Shown here in pieces: positions 50,207 through 58,628 of a stretch of DNA of 64,000 bases. The translations under genes and the position numbers were made by a program. The notes beneath the pieces are model-generated. The model worked only from the letters and a program-made list of their open reading frames with translations. It had not been told where the DNA came from and did not search any database. Source of the DNA: Bacteroidota bacterium (lineage in GTDB: Bacteria > Bacteroidota > Bacteroidia > Chitinophagales > Chitinophagaceae). Numbering within the stretch: the stretch's first letter is position 1; each line of letters opens with the position of its first letter. Location of the stretch: assembly GCA_029558715.1 (NCBI GenBank), contig JAKQEA010000098.1, positions 41,796 to 105,795 on the forward strand. Direction: 5' to 3'.

Positions 50207-51862
50207 TTACTTGTACAACAGGTCATAATACTCATGCGCCATCCTGTTACTATCAAACTGAAAGCGAACATCCTGCATTCCGTTTTTCATTACCTGGCGC
50301 CAGGTACTGTAGTTTTCATAATACAAAGGCAGTATCTCCTTCTCCAGTATGTCGTACAATTTATTAAGATCATACTGATCCTGTTCATGCACAGCCATAC
50401 TGGCATAATCTGCTTTTGGCACTACAAACCCATTGTGACCATGGTTGATGAATTCAGGTATCCAGCCATCATCAGTAGAAAAATTAACTGCCCCGTTCAT
50501 GGACGCAGTCATACCACTCGTACCAGAGGCTTCTCTGGGCACTCGTGGATTATTAAGCCAGCAGTCTGCCGCTTGCTTCATTCTCTTTGACAAGCCAAGT
50601 TCATAACCAATAAGAACAGCAACATTTTTATACCCTTTGCTTAAATGAACCAGTTGGTTGAACTCGCTGATAGCCGGGTGATCTACCGGGTATGGTTTAC
50701 CTGCCCAGATGATCTGAACCGGAAATTTTTTACTATTAATAAGCTTTTCAAAACGTTCCTCATCAGTTGTAATAAGTCCTGCTCTTTTATAACCGGCAAA
50801 CCGGCGGGCCCAGACAATAGTAAATATATCCGGGTTAAATATCTTGCCGGTTTGATCAGCAACAATTTCAAAAGCCCGTTTTTTCAGGTATTTTTTTCTA
50901 TCATCAATACCATAATCATCGCCGGCCTCCATAAATCTGTATAGTTGCTTATCTGCCCAATAACGCCAGTTTTGTGCATTGGTAATTGAAATGATCGGGC
51001 AGATATTTTCATGTTTCCCCCACATGGCTCTTGAGACATGCCCATGTAACTGGGAAACGCCATTAGCCAGTTTTGCAAAACGTAAGGCAGCTAATGAATG
51101 ATTGAACTGATCACTGTCATTCCCATAAAGTTTTTTCACCTCATCGACTGACAGACCACAGAAATAACTCATTTTATGGCATAAGAAAATATCATGTTTT
51201 TCATTCCCTGCTTCCTCAGGCGTATGTGTAGTGAAGACCAGCCGCTTCCTCACTTCCTGAATATTATTGCTAAACTTCTTATACAAATAAAAAGCGGATG
51301 ATAATCCGTGCGCCTCATTAAGATGATAAAGTTCCGGGTTGAAACCAAGCAGGTCAACCAGTTTAGCGCCACCTACTCCCAGTAAAATAAACTGAGCCAC
51401 TTTGGTAGCTACATTAGCATCATACAACCGATGTGTGATCGTCTGCGACACATAATCATTCTCCGGCAGATCTGTAGATAATAAAAATAAGGGAGCCGTC
51501 TTAAATGTTTCAGGGTTCAGGTAAAGAGCTTTTACCCAAACCGGGTGCTCATGAATAGTTATTTGAAACTTAATACCGGTATCTTCCAGGAAACTATATT
51601 GCTTTTCATTCCAGGCTACATCCAGTGTTTGATCCTGGTTGCGTTCCTGGTCATAATAGCCGTATTTCCATAAAATACCAATCCCAATCAGATTTTGCCT
51701 CAATTCATAGGCACTTCTTAAATGCGATCCGGCCAAAAAACCAAGACCGCCACTATAAATCTTCAGGGGTTGATGTGTAGCAAATTCCATTGAGAAATAG
51801 GCCACTTTCTTACTGTAGCGTTCTTCTACAGGGTACGGAACAGAAAATTTAGTAAAATTCAT
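50207..51862 (-). CDS. glgP: Alpha-glucan phosphorylase-like protein (GT35) lacking the PLP lysine
   Basis: The 551-residue protein follows the short alpha-glucan phosphorylase type: VAYFSMEFATHQPLKIYSGGLGFLAGSHLRSA (20-51), HLNEAHGLSSAF (180-191), RRFAGYKR (353-360) and REASGTSGM (443-451). In active phosphorylases the next residue is the lysine that holds PLP (GTSGMK); here it is Thr452 (GMTASMNG), confirmed at the codon (ACT). The usual HTPVPAG is HTPEEAG. It may act without PLP, bind glucan, or be a different transferase. The start at 51862 (MNFTKFSVPYPVEERY) is the first ATG. Confidence 0.82.
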   Translation of the reverse strand: MNFTKFSVPYPVEERYSKKVAYFSMEFATHQPLKIYSGGLGFLAGSHLRSAYELRQNLIGIGILWKYGYYDQERNQDQTLDVAWNEKQYSFLEDTGIKFQITIHEHPVWVKALYLNPETFKTAPLFLLSTDLPENDYVSQTITHRLYDANVATKVAQFILLGVGGAKLVDLLGFNPELYHLNEAHGLSSAFYLYKKFSNNIQEVRKRLVFTTHTPEEAGNEKHDIFLCHKMSYFCGLSVDEVKKLYGNDSDQFNHSLAALRFAKLANGVSQLHGHVSRAMWGKHENICPIISITNAQNWRYWADKQLYRFMEAGDDYGIDDRKKYLKKRAFEIVADQTGKIFNPDIFTIVWARRFAGYKRAGLITTDEERFEKLINSKKFPVQIIWAGKPYPVDHPAISEFNQLVHLSKGYKNVAVLIGYELGLSKRMKQAADCWLNNPRVPREASGTSGMTASMNGAVNFSTDDGWIPEFINHGHNGFVVPKADYASMAVHEQDQYDLNKLYDILEKEILPLYYENYSTWRQVMKNGMQDVRFQFDSNRMAHEYYDLLYK

Positions 51863-52000
51863 GATGTGTTCTATTTACACGAAGCTGCAATATAAAGTTT
51901 AATCCTGAATTAAACTAAGGCCTTCATTTTCAGCCCTATTTATCCACATGGTTATGTTAAAAAAATAATTAAAGTAAAATTAGAATGTGCTCCTTTCAAA

Positions 52001-52999
52001 TTACTTCTTACCAGTCCTTTTTGCTGAAGGAGCTTTATTACCTGCTTGTACAGGTTTAATATATTTCTTTCGTAAAAAACTACCATCAAAGGAACAATTC
52101 AAACCCCTTCTTGAACCACAACCTTCTTCCTTTAATGAAACAGCAGTAGATGAAAATGTAAATTGTAGGATACAAGGATCACCTCCCTGACGGTACTCTG
52201 CTTTAGTAGATGATATCCAAACAGCCTCTCCTTTCAATTCACCTGTGCAATCGCCATTATTTTTCTCAAAATGCACAAAGAAAGTAATTCTGTCACTTTT
52301 TCTGCCATCACGAACTGATACTAAATTCATTTTTCCCGATCCATAATCCGCCGCATACTTATGTTTCCTGCTTAGCGTATCAATCGGATTAATCAGCTCA
52401 GTCACTTTATCTTCCAATGCCTCCGTCAATATCAACATAAAAATTTTTGCCTCCGTATTCAGTACATAAACGTCTTTCCCCTCACTAATACTGGCATCGG
52501 CATTTTTCCGCTGCACCGCCTTAGTTATTGTATATTTTTTATCAATGGTGACAGATTGTGTTGTAGCCTTTCGCTGATCGGGTACCAGGACCGGAAGCGC
52601 TGCAATAAATTGTTCTTTCTTATCAAATGCGATAACAAAAAGCACTTTTTTACCAGCAGTTATTCCTTTCACAAAAAGGTAAGTTTCCGCTTTAGGCACC
52701 TGCGCCTTTCCTACTGCATATATTTTAGGCTTTACTCCCTTTCCAAAAATTTTACCTGTTACAGAGTCCGGGACAAATTGTGTAAATACTTTATAACTGA
52801 TCAATAAAGAATCCTTATCCTTTTTATCCAATATAGTATCCCCCACATGGTAAGAAAGGGTAAGCGGTTGAAAAAAATCAATAAAATCTGCTACTTCAAC
52901 AGGATCTTCTCCTGAAAGTGATGGTTTTTTCTTTTGTTTACATCCTGCCATTACTGCTACACTTAATAATAGCAGCATCATTTTATTAAATACAGACAT
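52001..52999 (-). CDS. Lipoprotein of unknown function
   Basis: This 332-residue protein has a lipoprotein signal with lipobox MAGC (Cys20). The mature part is beta-rich (DFIDFFQPLTLSYHVGDTIL, KIYAVGKAQVPKAETYLFVK). Cysteines pair in a C-terminal region (NGDCTGELKG, GGDPCILQF, EEGCGSRRGLNCS). A lysine-rich tail follows. I recognise no family. It is divergent from the DtxR-type regulator gene, 106 nt apart, but has no obvious link with metal. Confidence 0.72.
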   Translation of the reverse strand: MSVFNKMMLLLLSVAVMAGCKQKKKPSLSGEDPVEVADFIDFFQPLTLSYHVGDTILDKKDKDSLLISYKVFTQFVPDSVTGKIFGKGVKPKIYAVGKAQVPKAETYLFVKGITAGKKVLFVIAFDKKEQFIAALPVLVPDQRKATTQSVTIDKKYTITKAVQRKNADASISEGKDVYVLNTEAKIFMLILTEALEDKVTELINPIDTLSRKHKYAADYGSGKMNLVSVRDGRKSDRITFFVHFEKNNGDCTGELKGEAVWISSTKAEYRQGGDPCILQFTFSSTAVSLKEEGCGSRRGLNCSFDGSFLRKKYIKPVQAGNKAPSAKRTGKK

Positions 53000-53076
53000 A
53001 GGAATTATTCAGGTACCGAAAGTAAGCGTTTCCCAGATCACTGTCAACAGCAGATTTGGAGATAAAATATATTTAA

Positions 53077-53092
53077 TTTAGATTTATCTAAA
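53077..53092. promoter_or_regulatory. Palindromic operator before the DtxR/MntR gene
   Basis: TTTAGAT-TT-ATCTAAA is a perfect 7-2-7 palindrome that ends 13 nt before the regulator ATG. It overlaps the promoter region and has the form of manganese/iron regulator boxes, so the regulator probably represses itself. Confidence 0.75.
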
Positions 53093-53105
53093 CCTATTTT
53101 TAGTC

Positions 53106-53768
53106 ATGCTGAATTATTCGACCAGTGAAGAGAACTACATCAAAGCCATCTTTCATTTACAAAAACAGGACGGTACAGTCACAACGAATGAACTTGCTAA
53201 TGAATTAAAGACAAAGCCCGCCTCTGTTACCGACATGATGAAAAAATTAAAGGCTAAGAAACTGTTGAACTATCAGCCCTACCAGGGTTTCAGGCTCAAT
53301 AATGATGGGACCAAAGTAGCATTGGGCATCATACGACGCCATAGGCTATGGGAGTATTTCCTGGCAGAAAAACTGAAATTTACCTGGGATGAAGTGCATG
53401 AGGTTGCAGAAGATCTTGAGCATGTAAGTAATAAAAAACTGATTGATAAACTTGACGAATTCCTTGGCTTCCCGAGAACAGATCCGCATGGTGATCCCAT
53501 ACCTGATGCGAATGGAAAAATTGAGATAAGCAGAAAGATTTGCATTACCGAATTACCGCTGCATACTGTTGCCATCGTAAGCAGTGTTAGTGACCAGTCA
53601 AGCGAGATACTTGAACTACTGGAACATAAAAAAATAACTATCGGCACCAAAGTAGAAGTAAAAAAGAAATTTGATTTTGATAAGTCAATGGAGATAAGGA
53701 TTGGCCGGCAACCTGTGTTTACTATAAGTGACAGGTTGGCACAGAATATTTTTGTGCAGAGCAATTAA
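53106..53768 (+). CDS. DtxR/MntR family metal-dependent transcriptional regulator
   Basis: This 220-residue repressor has an N-terminal winged helix (about 5-65, SEENYIKAIFHLQKQDGTVTTNELANELKTKPASVTDMMKKLKAKKLL), a metal-binding and dimerisation domain (about 75-140, IIRRHRLWEYFL, HEVAEDLEHV) and an SH3-like FeoA domain (about 148-218). The layout is that of MntR/IdeR proteins. Manganese or iron is the likely co-repressor. A perfect palindrome lies directly upstream. Confidence 0.92.
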   Translation: MLNYSTSEENYIKAIFHLQKQDGTVTTNELANELKTKPASVTDMMKKLKAKKLLNYQPYQGFRLNNDGTKVALGIIRRHRLWEYFLAEKLKFTWDEVHEVAEDLEHVSNKKLIDKLDEFLGFPRTDPHGDPIPDANGKIEISRKICITELPLHTVAIVSSVSDQSSEILELLEHKKITIGTKVEVKKKFDFDKSMEIRIGRQPVFTISDRLAQNIFVQSN

Positions 53769-53860
53769 TAGCACAACAAGATTAATATACTTACAGCTCA
53801 GTACTTGCTTTACAGAAAATTTCCTGGCAAAGATGATACGAGATATTGCTCTTAATAGTT

Positions 53861-54460
53861 TTAATGTGCAGGGGCTTTATGTGTCCGGAGCAAATGCTTG
53901 AAACGGCTAAAAGTTTCCGGTTTGATATTGAGATAAGAAGCTAAAAATTTTTGTGGTACTCTTTGCATAAGTTCCGGATTTTTGGTTACAAAATTCAGGA
54001 ACCTTTCTCTTGGTGTCATTTTCACCAACTGTATCTGCCATCTGTCCTTTATAACCATTGAATAGGTAACAATAAGTCTTCCCAAACGCTCCATTCTGTG
54101 AGATGAGGCATAGACCTTTTCAAGCTCCTGGTAACTTATAGAAACAACAGTAGTAGGTTCAATAGCTTCTATGAAGTACTCTGAAGGCTGGCGGCTGTGA
54201 AATGATTCCTGGCTGAGCAACATCTGGCCCTCAAAAGATATTTGTGTATTTATTTCATGATGATTCTTCCGGTAATACTTACGGGCAAGCCCTTTCACTA
54301 TAAAGTTGAAATGATTTTCTACTTCCCCGGCTTTTGTTAAAACCTCTTTTTTCCCAAACCTTCTCACCTTACATACAGGTAAAAGATATTTGTTAAACTC
54401 TTCTTCTGTGATGTCAGAGAATTTTTGCAAATAGTAGAAGAAGGCCTTGATCGAGTCCAT
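53861..54460 (-). CDS. Crp/Fnr family transcriptional regulator
   Basis: This protein of about 199 residues has a cyclic-nucleotide-binding-like beta-roll (about 20-115) and a C-terminal helix-turn-helix with VPQKFLASYLNIKPETFSRFKHLL. The recognition helix carries ETxSR, as in FNR, whose half-site is TTGAT. There is no N-terminal cysteine cluster, so oxygen sensing by an iron-sulfur cluster is unlikely. The ATG at 54478 lies directly after a TAACTTTT -7-like element; ATG 54460 (MDSIKAFFYYL) is more probable as start. A TTGAT-N4-ATCAA box lies 40 nt upstream. Confidence 0.88.
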   Translation of the reverse strand: MDSIKAFFYYLQKFSDITEEEFNKYLLPVCKVRRFGKKEVLTKAGEVENHFNFIVKGLARKYYRKNHHEINTQISFEGQMLLSQESFHSRQPSEYFIEAIEPTTVVSISYQELEKVYASSHRMERLGRLIVTYSMVIKDRWQIQLVKMTPRERFLNFVTKNPELMQRVPQKFLASYLNIKPETFSRFKHLLRTHKAPAH

Positions 54461-54497
54461 ACTGTGATTATACACCATAAAAGTTACAACATTTCTA

Positions 54498-54515
54498 ATT
54501 GATTGAAATCAATTC
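54498..54515. promoter_or_regulatory. FNR-type operator upstream of the Crp/Fnr gene
   Basis: AATTGATT-GA-AATCAATT is a perfect 8-2-8 palindrome that contains the FNR consensus TTGAT-N4-ATCAA (54500-54513). It lies at about -20 to -38 of the regulator promoter, so it would act as a repressor site there. The divergent icd promoter starts about 80 nt away. Confidence 0.75.
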
Positions 54516-54592
54516 TGAAAAATTTAATGAATCGCAAAAATACCTGCCTGAGAAATTGTGATCTATGATACAAGTCACATTCCATAATATTG

Positions 54593-54600
54593 TAAGTTTG
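54593..54600 (+). promoter_or_regulatory. -7 element of icd
   Basis: TAAGTTTG fits TAnnTTTG. The icd ATG lies 51 nt downstream. Confidence 0.5.
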
Positions 54601-54607
54601 CAAGCAC

Positions 54608-54623
54608 CCTGATAACTATCAGG
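54608..54623 (+). repeat. Palindrome in the icd 5' leader
   Basis: CCTGATA-AC-TATCAGG is a perfect 7-2-7 palindrome just after the predicted transcription start of icd. It may be an RNA hairpin, a protein-binding site or a copy of a dispersed palindrome. Confidence 0.45.
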
Positions 54624-54651
54624 TTTTCAACGTAAACCCAAATATCTGCAT

Positions 54652-55884
54652 ATGACACAAAAGATCAAAGTTGCTAACCCGGTGGTGGAACTGGATGGTG
54701 ATGAAATGACCCGGATAATCTGGAAATTTATCAAAGACAAACTGATACTCCCCTACCTGGAGGTGGATATTAAATACTACGATCTTGGTATTGAATACCG
54801 TGACCAGACCGACGACCAGGTAACAGTTGATGCCGCCAATGCCATCAAACAGTATGGTGTAGGCATCAAATGCGCCACTATTACACCTGATGAAGCAAGG
54901 GTAAAAGAATTTAAGCTGAAACAAATGTGGAAAAGCCCGAACGGTACTATCCGGAATATACTGGATGGAACGGTATTCCGTGAGCCAATCGTTATCAGCA
55001 ATGTTCCGAGGCTGGTGACCAACTGGACCGCTCCTATTATTGTCGGCCGTCATGCCTTTGGAGATCAATACAGAGCCACAGATACTGTGATAAAGGGAAA
55101 AGGAAAACTCACTATGACCTTTACGCCGGAAGGTGGTGGTGAGCCCCAAACCTTTGAAGTATTCAACTTTAAAGGTGATGGTGTGGCAATGAGCATGTAC
55201 AATACTGATGAAAGCATCAAAGGTTTTGCAAGAAGCTGCTTCAATATGGCGCTGAGCAAAAAATGGCCTTTATATCTGTCCACTAAAAACACCATCCTCA
55301 AAAAATATGATGGCCGTTTCAAAGACATTTTTGAAGAGATCTTTCAAAATGAATTTAAAACTGCTTTTGATGCGGCAGGCATTGTATATGAACACCGTCT
55401 GATAGATGATATGGTGGCCAGTGCCTTAAAATGGAATGGTAATTTTGTATGGGCCTGTAAAAATTATGATGGTGATGTGCAGAGTGATACTGTAGCACAG
55501 GGATTTGGTTCACTGGGTTTGATGACATCTGTATTGATAACCCCTGATGGAAAGACCATGGAAGCCGAAGCGGCACATGGTACCGTAACAAGACACTACC
55601 GCGACCACCAGGCCGGTAAACCTACCAGCACCAATCCTATCGCCAGCATTTTTGCCTGGACAAGGGGTTTAGCGTTCCGTGGCAAATTAGATGGCAACCA
55701 GCCGCTGATCGATTTCTGCAATGCCCTGGAAGCAGTTTGTATAGAAACAGTTGAGGAGGGAAAGATGACAAAAGACCTGGCAGTTTGTATACATGGCAAT
55801 AAGGTGAAGCACGGAGATCATTTTCTCTACACGGAAGAATTTTTGACAGCGATAGATGAGAACCTGAAGAAGAAATTGAAATGA
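54652..55884 (+). CDS. icd: NADP-dependent isocitrate dehydrogenase, eukaryotic-type
   Basis: It converts isocitrate to 2-oxoglutarate with NADP in the citric acid cycle. The 410 residues match the homodimeric subfamily II found in mitochondria: [23 protein letters not shown] near the start, [44 protein letters not shown] and [29 protein letters not shown]. It has a strong terminator downstream. A Crp/Fnr gene is divergent from it. Confidence 0.95.
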   Translation: MTQKIKVANPVVELDGDEMTRIIWKFIKDKLILPYLEVDIKYYDLGIEYRDQTDDQVTVDAANAIKQYGVGIKCATITPDEARVKEFKLKQMWKSPNGTIRNILDGTVFREPIVISNVPRLVTNWTAPIIVGRHAFGDQYRATDTVIKGKGKLTMTFTPEGGGEPQTFEVFNFKGDGVAMSMYNTDESIKGFARSCFNMALSKKWPLYLSTKNTILKKYDGRFKDIFEEIFQNEFKTAFDAAGIVYEHRLIDDMVASALKWNGNFVWACKNYDGDVQSDTVAQGFGSLGLMTSVLITPDGKTMEAEAAHGTVTRHYRDHQAGKPTSTNPIASIFAWTRGLAFRGKLDGNQPLIDFCNALEAVCIETVEEGKMTKDLAVCIHGNKVKHGDHFLYTEEFLTAIDENLKKKLK

Positions 55885-55901
55885 AGGGCTTATTAATACT
55901 A

Positions 55902-55933
55902 CAATCCCGGCCAACGAGCCGGGTTGTTTTTTT
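55902..55933 (+). terminator. Intrinsic terminator of icd
   Basis: CAA-T-CCCGGC pairs with GCCGGG-TTG (one bulged T) around loop CAACGA and is followed by seven T. Confidence 0.88.
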
Positions 55934-56037
55934 ATAACATTTATATCGAAATTGAAACTTTGCAGAGCACCAGCGAAACTTTACAATCTCCTCTATTACA
56001 TAAATTCGTTTATCGAGAACCATTCAATAAATTTTTC

Positions 56038-56535
56038 ATGAAAAAAAGACTAGATTATATTTCCTGGGACGAATATTTTATGGGGATTGCTTTATTATCT
56101 GCCAAACGAAGTAAAGATCCCAGCACACAGGTTGGAGCCTGTATCGTTAATCAAAAAAATAAGATTGTCGGTGCCGGCTATAACGGGCTGCCGATTGGCT
56201 GCAGTGATGATGAGTTTTCCTGGAATAAAAAAGGTGAATTCCTCGATACCAAGTACCCCTATATGTGCCATGCAGAATTAAATGCCATCCTGAATAATAT
56301 TGGAATGGACCTGCAGGGTTGTAAAATTTACACTGCCCTCTTTCCCTGCAATGAATGCGCAAAAGCCATTATTCAATCCGGGATAACAGAAGTCATTTAC
56401 CTGTCTGACAAATATGAACAGGATGATGTATTCAAAGCATCCCGGATAATGCTGGATAAAGCCGGAGTTACCTGCAGGAAGGTTGAAACCAGGATCATGA
56501 ATCTCGAGCTATCATTCAGAGAAGCAGATGTGTAA
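56038..56535 (+). CDS. Deoxycytidylate (dCMP) deaminase
   Basis: It makes dUMP from dCMP for dTTP synthesis. The 165-residue zinc enzyme has [12 protein letters not shown] (catalytic His and Glu) and the two zinc cysteines in [11 protein letters not shown]. The N-terminal [31 protein letters not shown] is typical of the phage/eukaryote-like dCMP deaminases. ATG 56038 is the start; the frame upstream runs to 55924 through the icd terminator. It converges with rpsG. Confidence 0.92.
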   Translation: MKKRLDYISWDEYFMGIALLSAKRSKDPSTQVGACIVNQKNKIVGAGYNGLPIGCSDDEFSWNKKGEFLDTKYPYMCHAELNAILNNIGMDLQGCKIYTALFPCNECAKAIIQSGITEVIYLSDKYEQDDVFKASRIMLDKAGVTCRKVETRIMNLELSFREADV

Positions 56536-56564
56536 GGTCTTAGCTTGCTGAGATTCCCCCAAAA

Positions 56565-56596
56565 GAAAAAACCATCCGCCGTAATGACGAATGGTT
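56565..56596 (-). terminator. Intrinsic terminator after rpsG
   Basis: On the minus strand AACCATTCG / CGGATGGTT (one G-U pair) is followed by TTTTTC. It lies 25 nt after the rpsG stop, so the transcript ends before any fusA gene. Confidence 0.8.
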
Positions 56597-56620
56597 CGGT
56601 GCAATTGTGTGTTGTATCTT

Positions 56621-57088
56621 TTATACCCTGAAGTGAGCAAAAGCCTTATTGGCTTCAGCCATACGATGGGTATCTTCTTTCTTTTTGAAAGCAGCGCCTT
56701 CACCTTTGCTGGCAGCTACGATCTCATTAGCCAGTTTGTCTGACATGCTACGACCATTTCTATCACGGCTGTAGCGGATCAGCCATTTGATGCTCAAAGA
56801 AATCTTCCTGTCAGGACGAACCTCTGAAGGTATCTGGAAAGTGGCACCACCGATACGGCGGCTGCGAACTTCTACTGCTGGTGATACATTAGCTAATGCT
56901 TTTTTCCAAACCTCGTATCCATCCTCACTGGTTTGCTTGGCTACTTTATCCAGCGCATCATAAAAAATATTAAAAGCCCCGCTTTTCTTTCCTTCCCACA
57001 TCAGGTTATTAACAAAACGGGTAACCAGTTTGTCGTTAAACTTTGGATCTGGTGCTAAAGGGAGTTTTTTTGCTTGTGCTTTCCGCAT
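56621..57088 (-). CDS. rpsG: Ribosomal protein S7
   Basis: This 155-residue primary 16S rRNA-binding protein of the 30S head starts [45 protein letters not shown] and carries [21 protein letters not shown], with [15 protein letters not shown] at the end. The length is normal. It lies 26 nt after rpsL. The usual next genes fusA and rpsJ are absent; a dCMP deaminase gene converges instead. Confidence 0.97.
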   Translation of the reverse strand: MRKAQAKKLPLAPDPKFNDKLVTRFVNNLMWEGKKSGAFNIFYDALDKVAKQTSEDGYEVWKKALANVSPAVEVRSRRIGGATFQIPSEVRPDRKISLSIKWLIRYSRDRNGRSMSDKLANEIVAASKGEGAAFKKKEDTHRMAEANKAFAHFRV

Positions 57089-57114
57089 GACTTATTCTTG
57101 AGTTACTTATTAAA

Positions 57115-57495
57115 TTATTTTTTTGCCTTTTCTTTCTTGGTTCCGTATTTAGAACGGCTTTGTTTACGGTCTTTTACACCGGCAGTATCGAGGGAACCAC
57201 GAACGATGTGGTAACGAACACCTGGTAAATCTTTTACCCTTCCACCACGAATAAGAACGATAGAGTGCTCCTGCAGGTTGTGACCTTCCCCGGGAATGTA
57301 AGCAATAACCTCAATCTTATTGGTTAAACGAACCTTTGCCACTTTACGCAAAGCTGAGTTAGGCTTTTTAGGCGTCGTTGTATATACCCTTGTACATACA
57401 CCGCGGCGCTGCGGACACTGATCCAGGGCCCTTGATTTGCTTTTGGCCCTGATAATTTCTCTTCCTTTTCTTACTAATTGTTGAATTGTAGGCAT
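57115..57495 (-). CDS. rpsL: Ribosomal protein S12
   Basis: This 126-residue protein of the decoding centre starts [13 protein letters not shown] and has the conserved [18 protein letters not shown], with the lysine classically changed in streptomycin resistance, and [29 protein letters not shown] wild-type lysine is seen at that site. It leads a two-gene str operon with rpsG. Confidence 0.97.
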   Translation of the reverse strand: MPTIQQLVRKGREIIRAKSKSRALDQCPQRRGVCTRVYTTTPKKPNSALRKVAKVRLTNKIEVIAYIPGEGHNLQEHSIVLIRGGRVKDLPGVRYHIVRGSLDTAGVKDRKQSRSKYGTKKEKAKK

Positions 57496-57519
57496 TCTTG
57501 ACCCTTATTTTTGGGAGGG

Positions 57520-57551
57520 CAAAGGTAAAGGCATGAGCCTTAATCTCCAAA
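57520..57551 (-). promoter_or_regulatory. Promoter of the rpsL-rpsG operon
   Basis: On the minus strand TTTG (57551-57548), 20 nt and TACCTTTG (57527-57520) match the Bacteroidota consensus. The rpsL ATG lies 24 nt downstream. Confidence 0.8.
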
Positions 57552-57624
57552 AAAATGACAATTGATTTTTGTGGTTTTGCCTCTTTTGGGGATAAAACCG
57601 GCAAAAGCCTGCTTTTGCAAAGTG

Positions 57625-58626
57625 TTACAGCCTTGGGCAGGAAAGGTAACGCAATGGTTTTCCGCTTTTTCTGCCAATATAGGTCAATGATATTTCCAGG
57701 CTGTTGGTTCCGGGTACAGCCTTGCCCAGATCAGAAATATTGACATCATAATTTGCCCCTACCACAAAGTTCTGAAATGCCACCCCGACATAAGGGGAAA
57801 TGGCATCTCCAACCCGGTAATTAGCTCCCAGGAGCAAATCAGTGTAATCGTTGGCCCTGAACTGACCAAAAAGGCCGATCATTTTTTCCCGGGCTGTTCC
57901 CTGTTGCATAAACAGGAGATTCGGTGTCATACTAACCGACTCAGATAGATTGATCCTTGCCCCGGCATGAAAAACATACCGCACAGGTAGAAACTTTTTT
58001 ACAGAACTGCTTACAAATGGGTCCTGGGGTTTGGTCAAATGAAAAGCGGCTATGCCTCCAAAAAAATTTGTTTTTTTATCAGGTGAGCCATCAAAATATG
58101 ATAATCCCGTACCAACATCAAGCACCGAAGATGAGGTCTGTGTAATTACATCAGCGGTAGTAGCCCCGGGATTATACCCGGTAATAGGATTCCACTGATC
58201 ACCAAACTGGAACTTTGCAGGGTCAAACCGACGGCTTAAAAGGCCGGCCTGGATACCGATAGTAATTTGTTGATTATTATCCTGGCCAAACCGTACACCA
58301 CTATAAGCAATAGTAGCATAGGCATTCAGGTATTTATAACCGGCATCTCCGGCAGTCTGGTTCATGAAGTTTGCACCGATGTTCAGGTTTTTTCCGGTGG
58401 TGAAATCTGCCGAGAACCCCGCAGTATTGAACGGAGTCATAATATCGCTCCATTGATTTCGATAGATACCTGTAATGCGATAATCACCATCCATCACACC
58501 GGTCATGCCCGGGTTTAGCCAAAGTGGATACGCATAAAACTGGGAAAAATGAGGATCTACCTGCGCCACCACACTGCTGGTACTTAAAATATAAAGAAAT
58601 AAAAAAAAGATAATTATTCTTTTCAC
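57625..58626 (-). CDS. PorP/SprF family type IX secretion outer membrane protein
   Basis: This 333-residue outer membrane protein has a signal peptide (MKRIIIFFLFLYILSTSSVVAQ) and a 14-strand-like barrel, with the family start VDPHFSQFYAYPLWLNPGMTGVMDGDYRITGIYRNQW. PorP/SprF proteins attach type IX-secreted adhesins that carry a type B C-terminal domain to the cell surface. It lies 2 nt after the gene for such an adhesin, so the two form a substrate-partner pair. Confidence 0.93.
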   Translation of the reverse strand: MKRIIIFFLFLYILSTSSVVAQVDPHFSQFYAYPLWLNPGMTGVMDGDYRITGIYRNQWSDIMTPFNTAGFSADFTTGKNLNIGANFMNQTAGDAGYKYLNAYATIAYSGVRFGQDNNQQITIGIQAGLLSRRFDPAKFQFGDQWNPITGYNPGATTADVITQTSSSVLDVGTGLSYFDGSPDKKTNFFGGIAAFHLTKPQDPFVSSSVKKFLPVRYVFHAGARINLSESVSMTPNLLFMQQGTAREKMIGLFGQFRANDYTDLLLGANYRVGDAISPYVGVAFQNFVVGANYDVNISDLGKAVPGTNSLEISLTYIGRKSGKPLRYLSCPRL

Positions 58627-58628
58627 GG

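Noticed and set aside
54619..55149. A 176-codon frame on the minus strand over the start of icd
   Set aside because: It is antisense to a conserved gene and has no recognisable domain.
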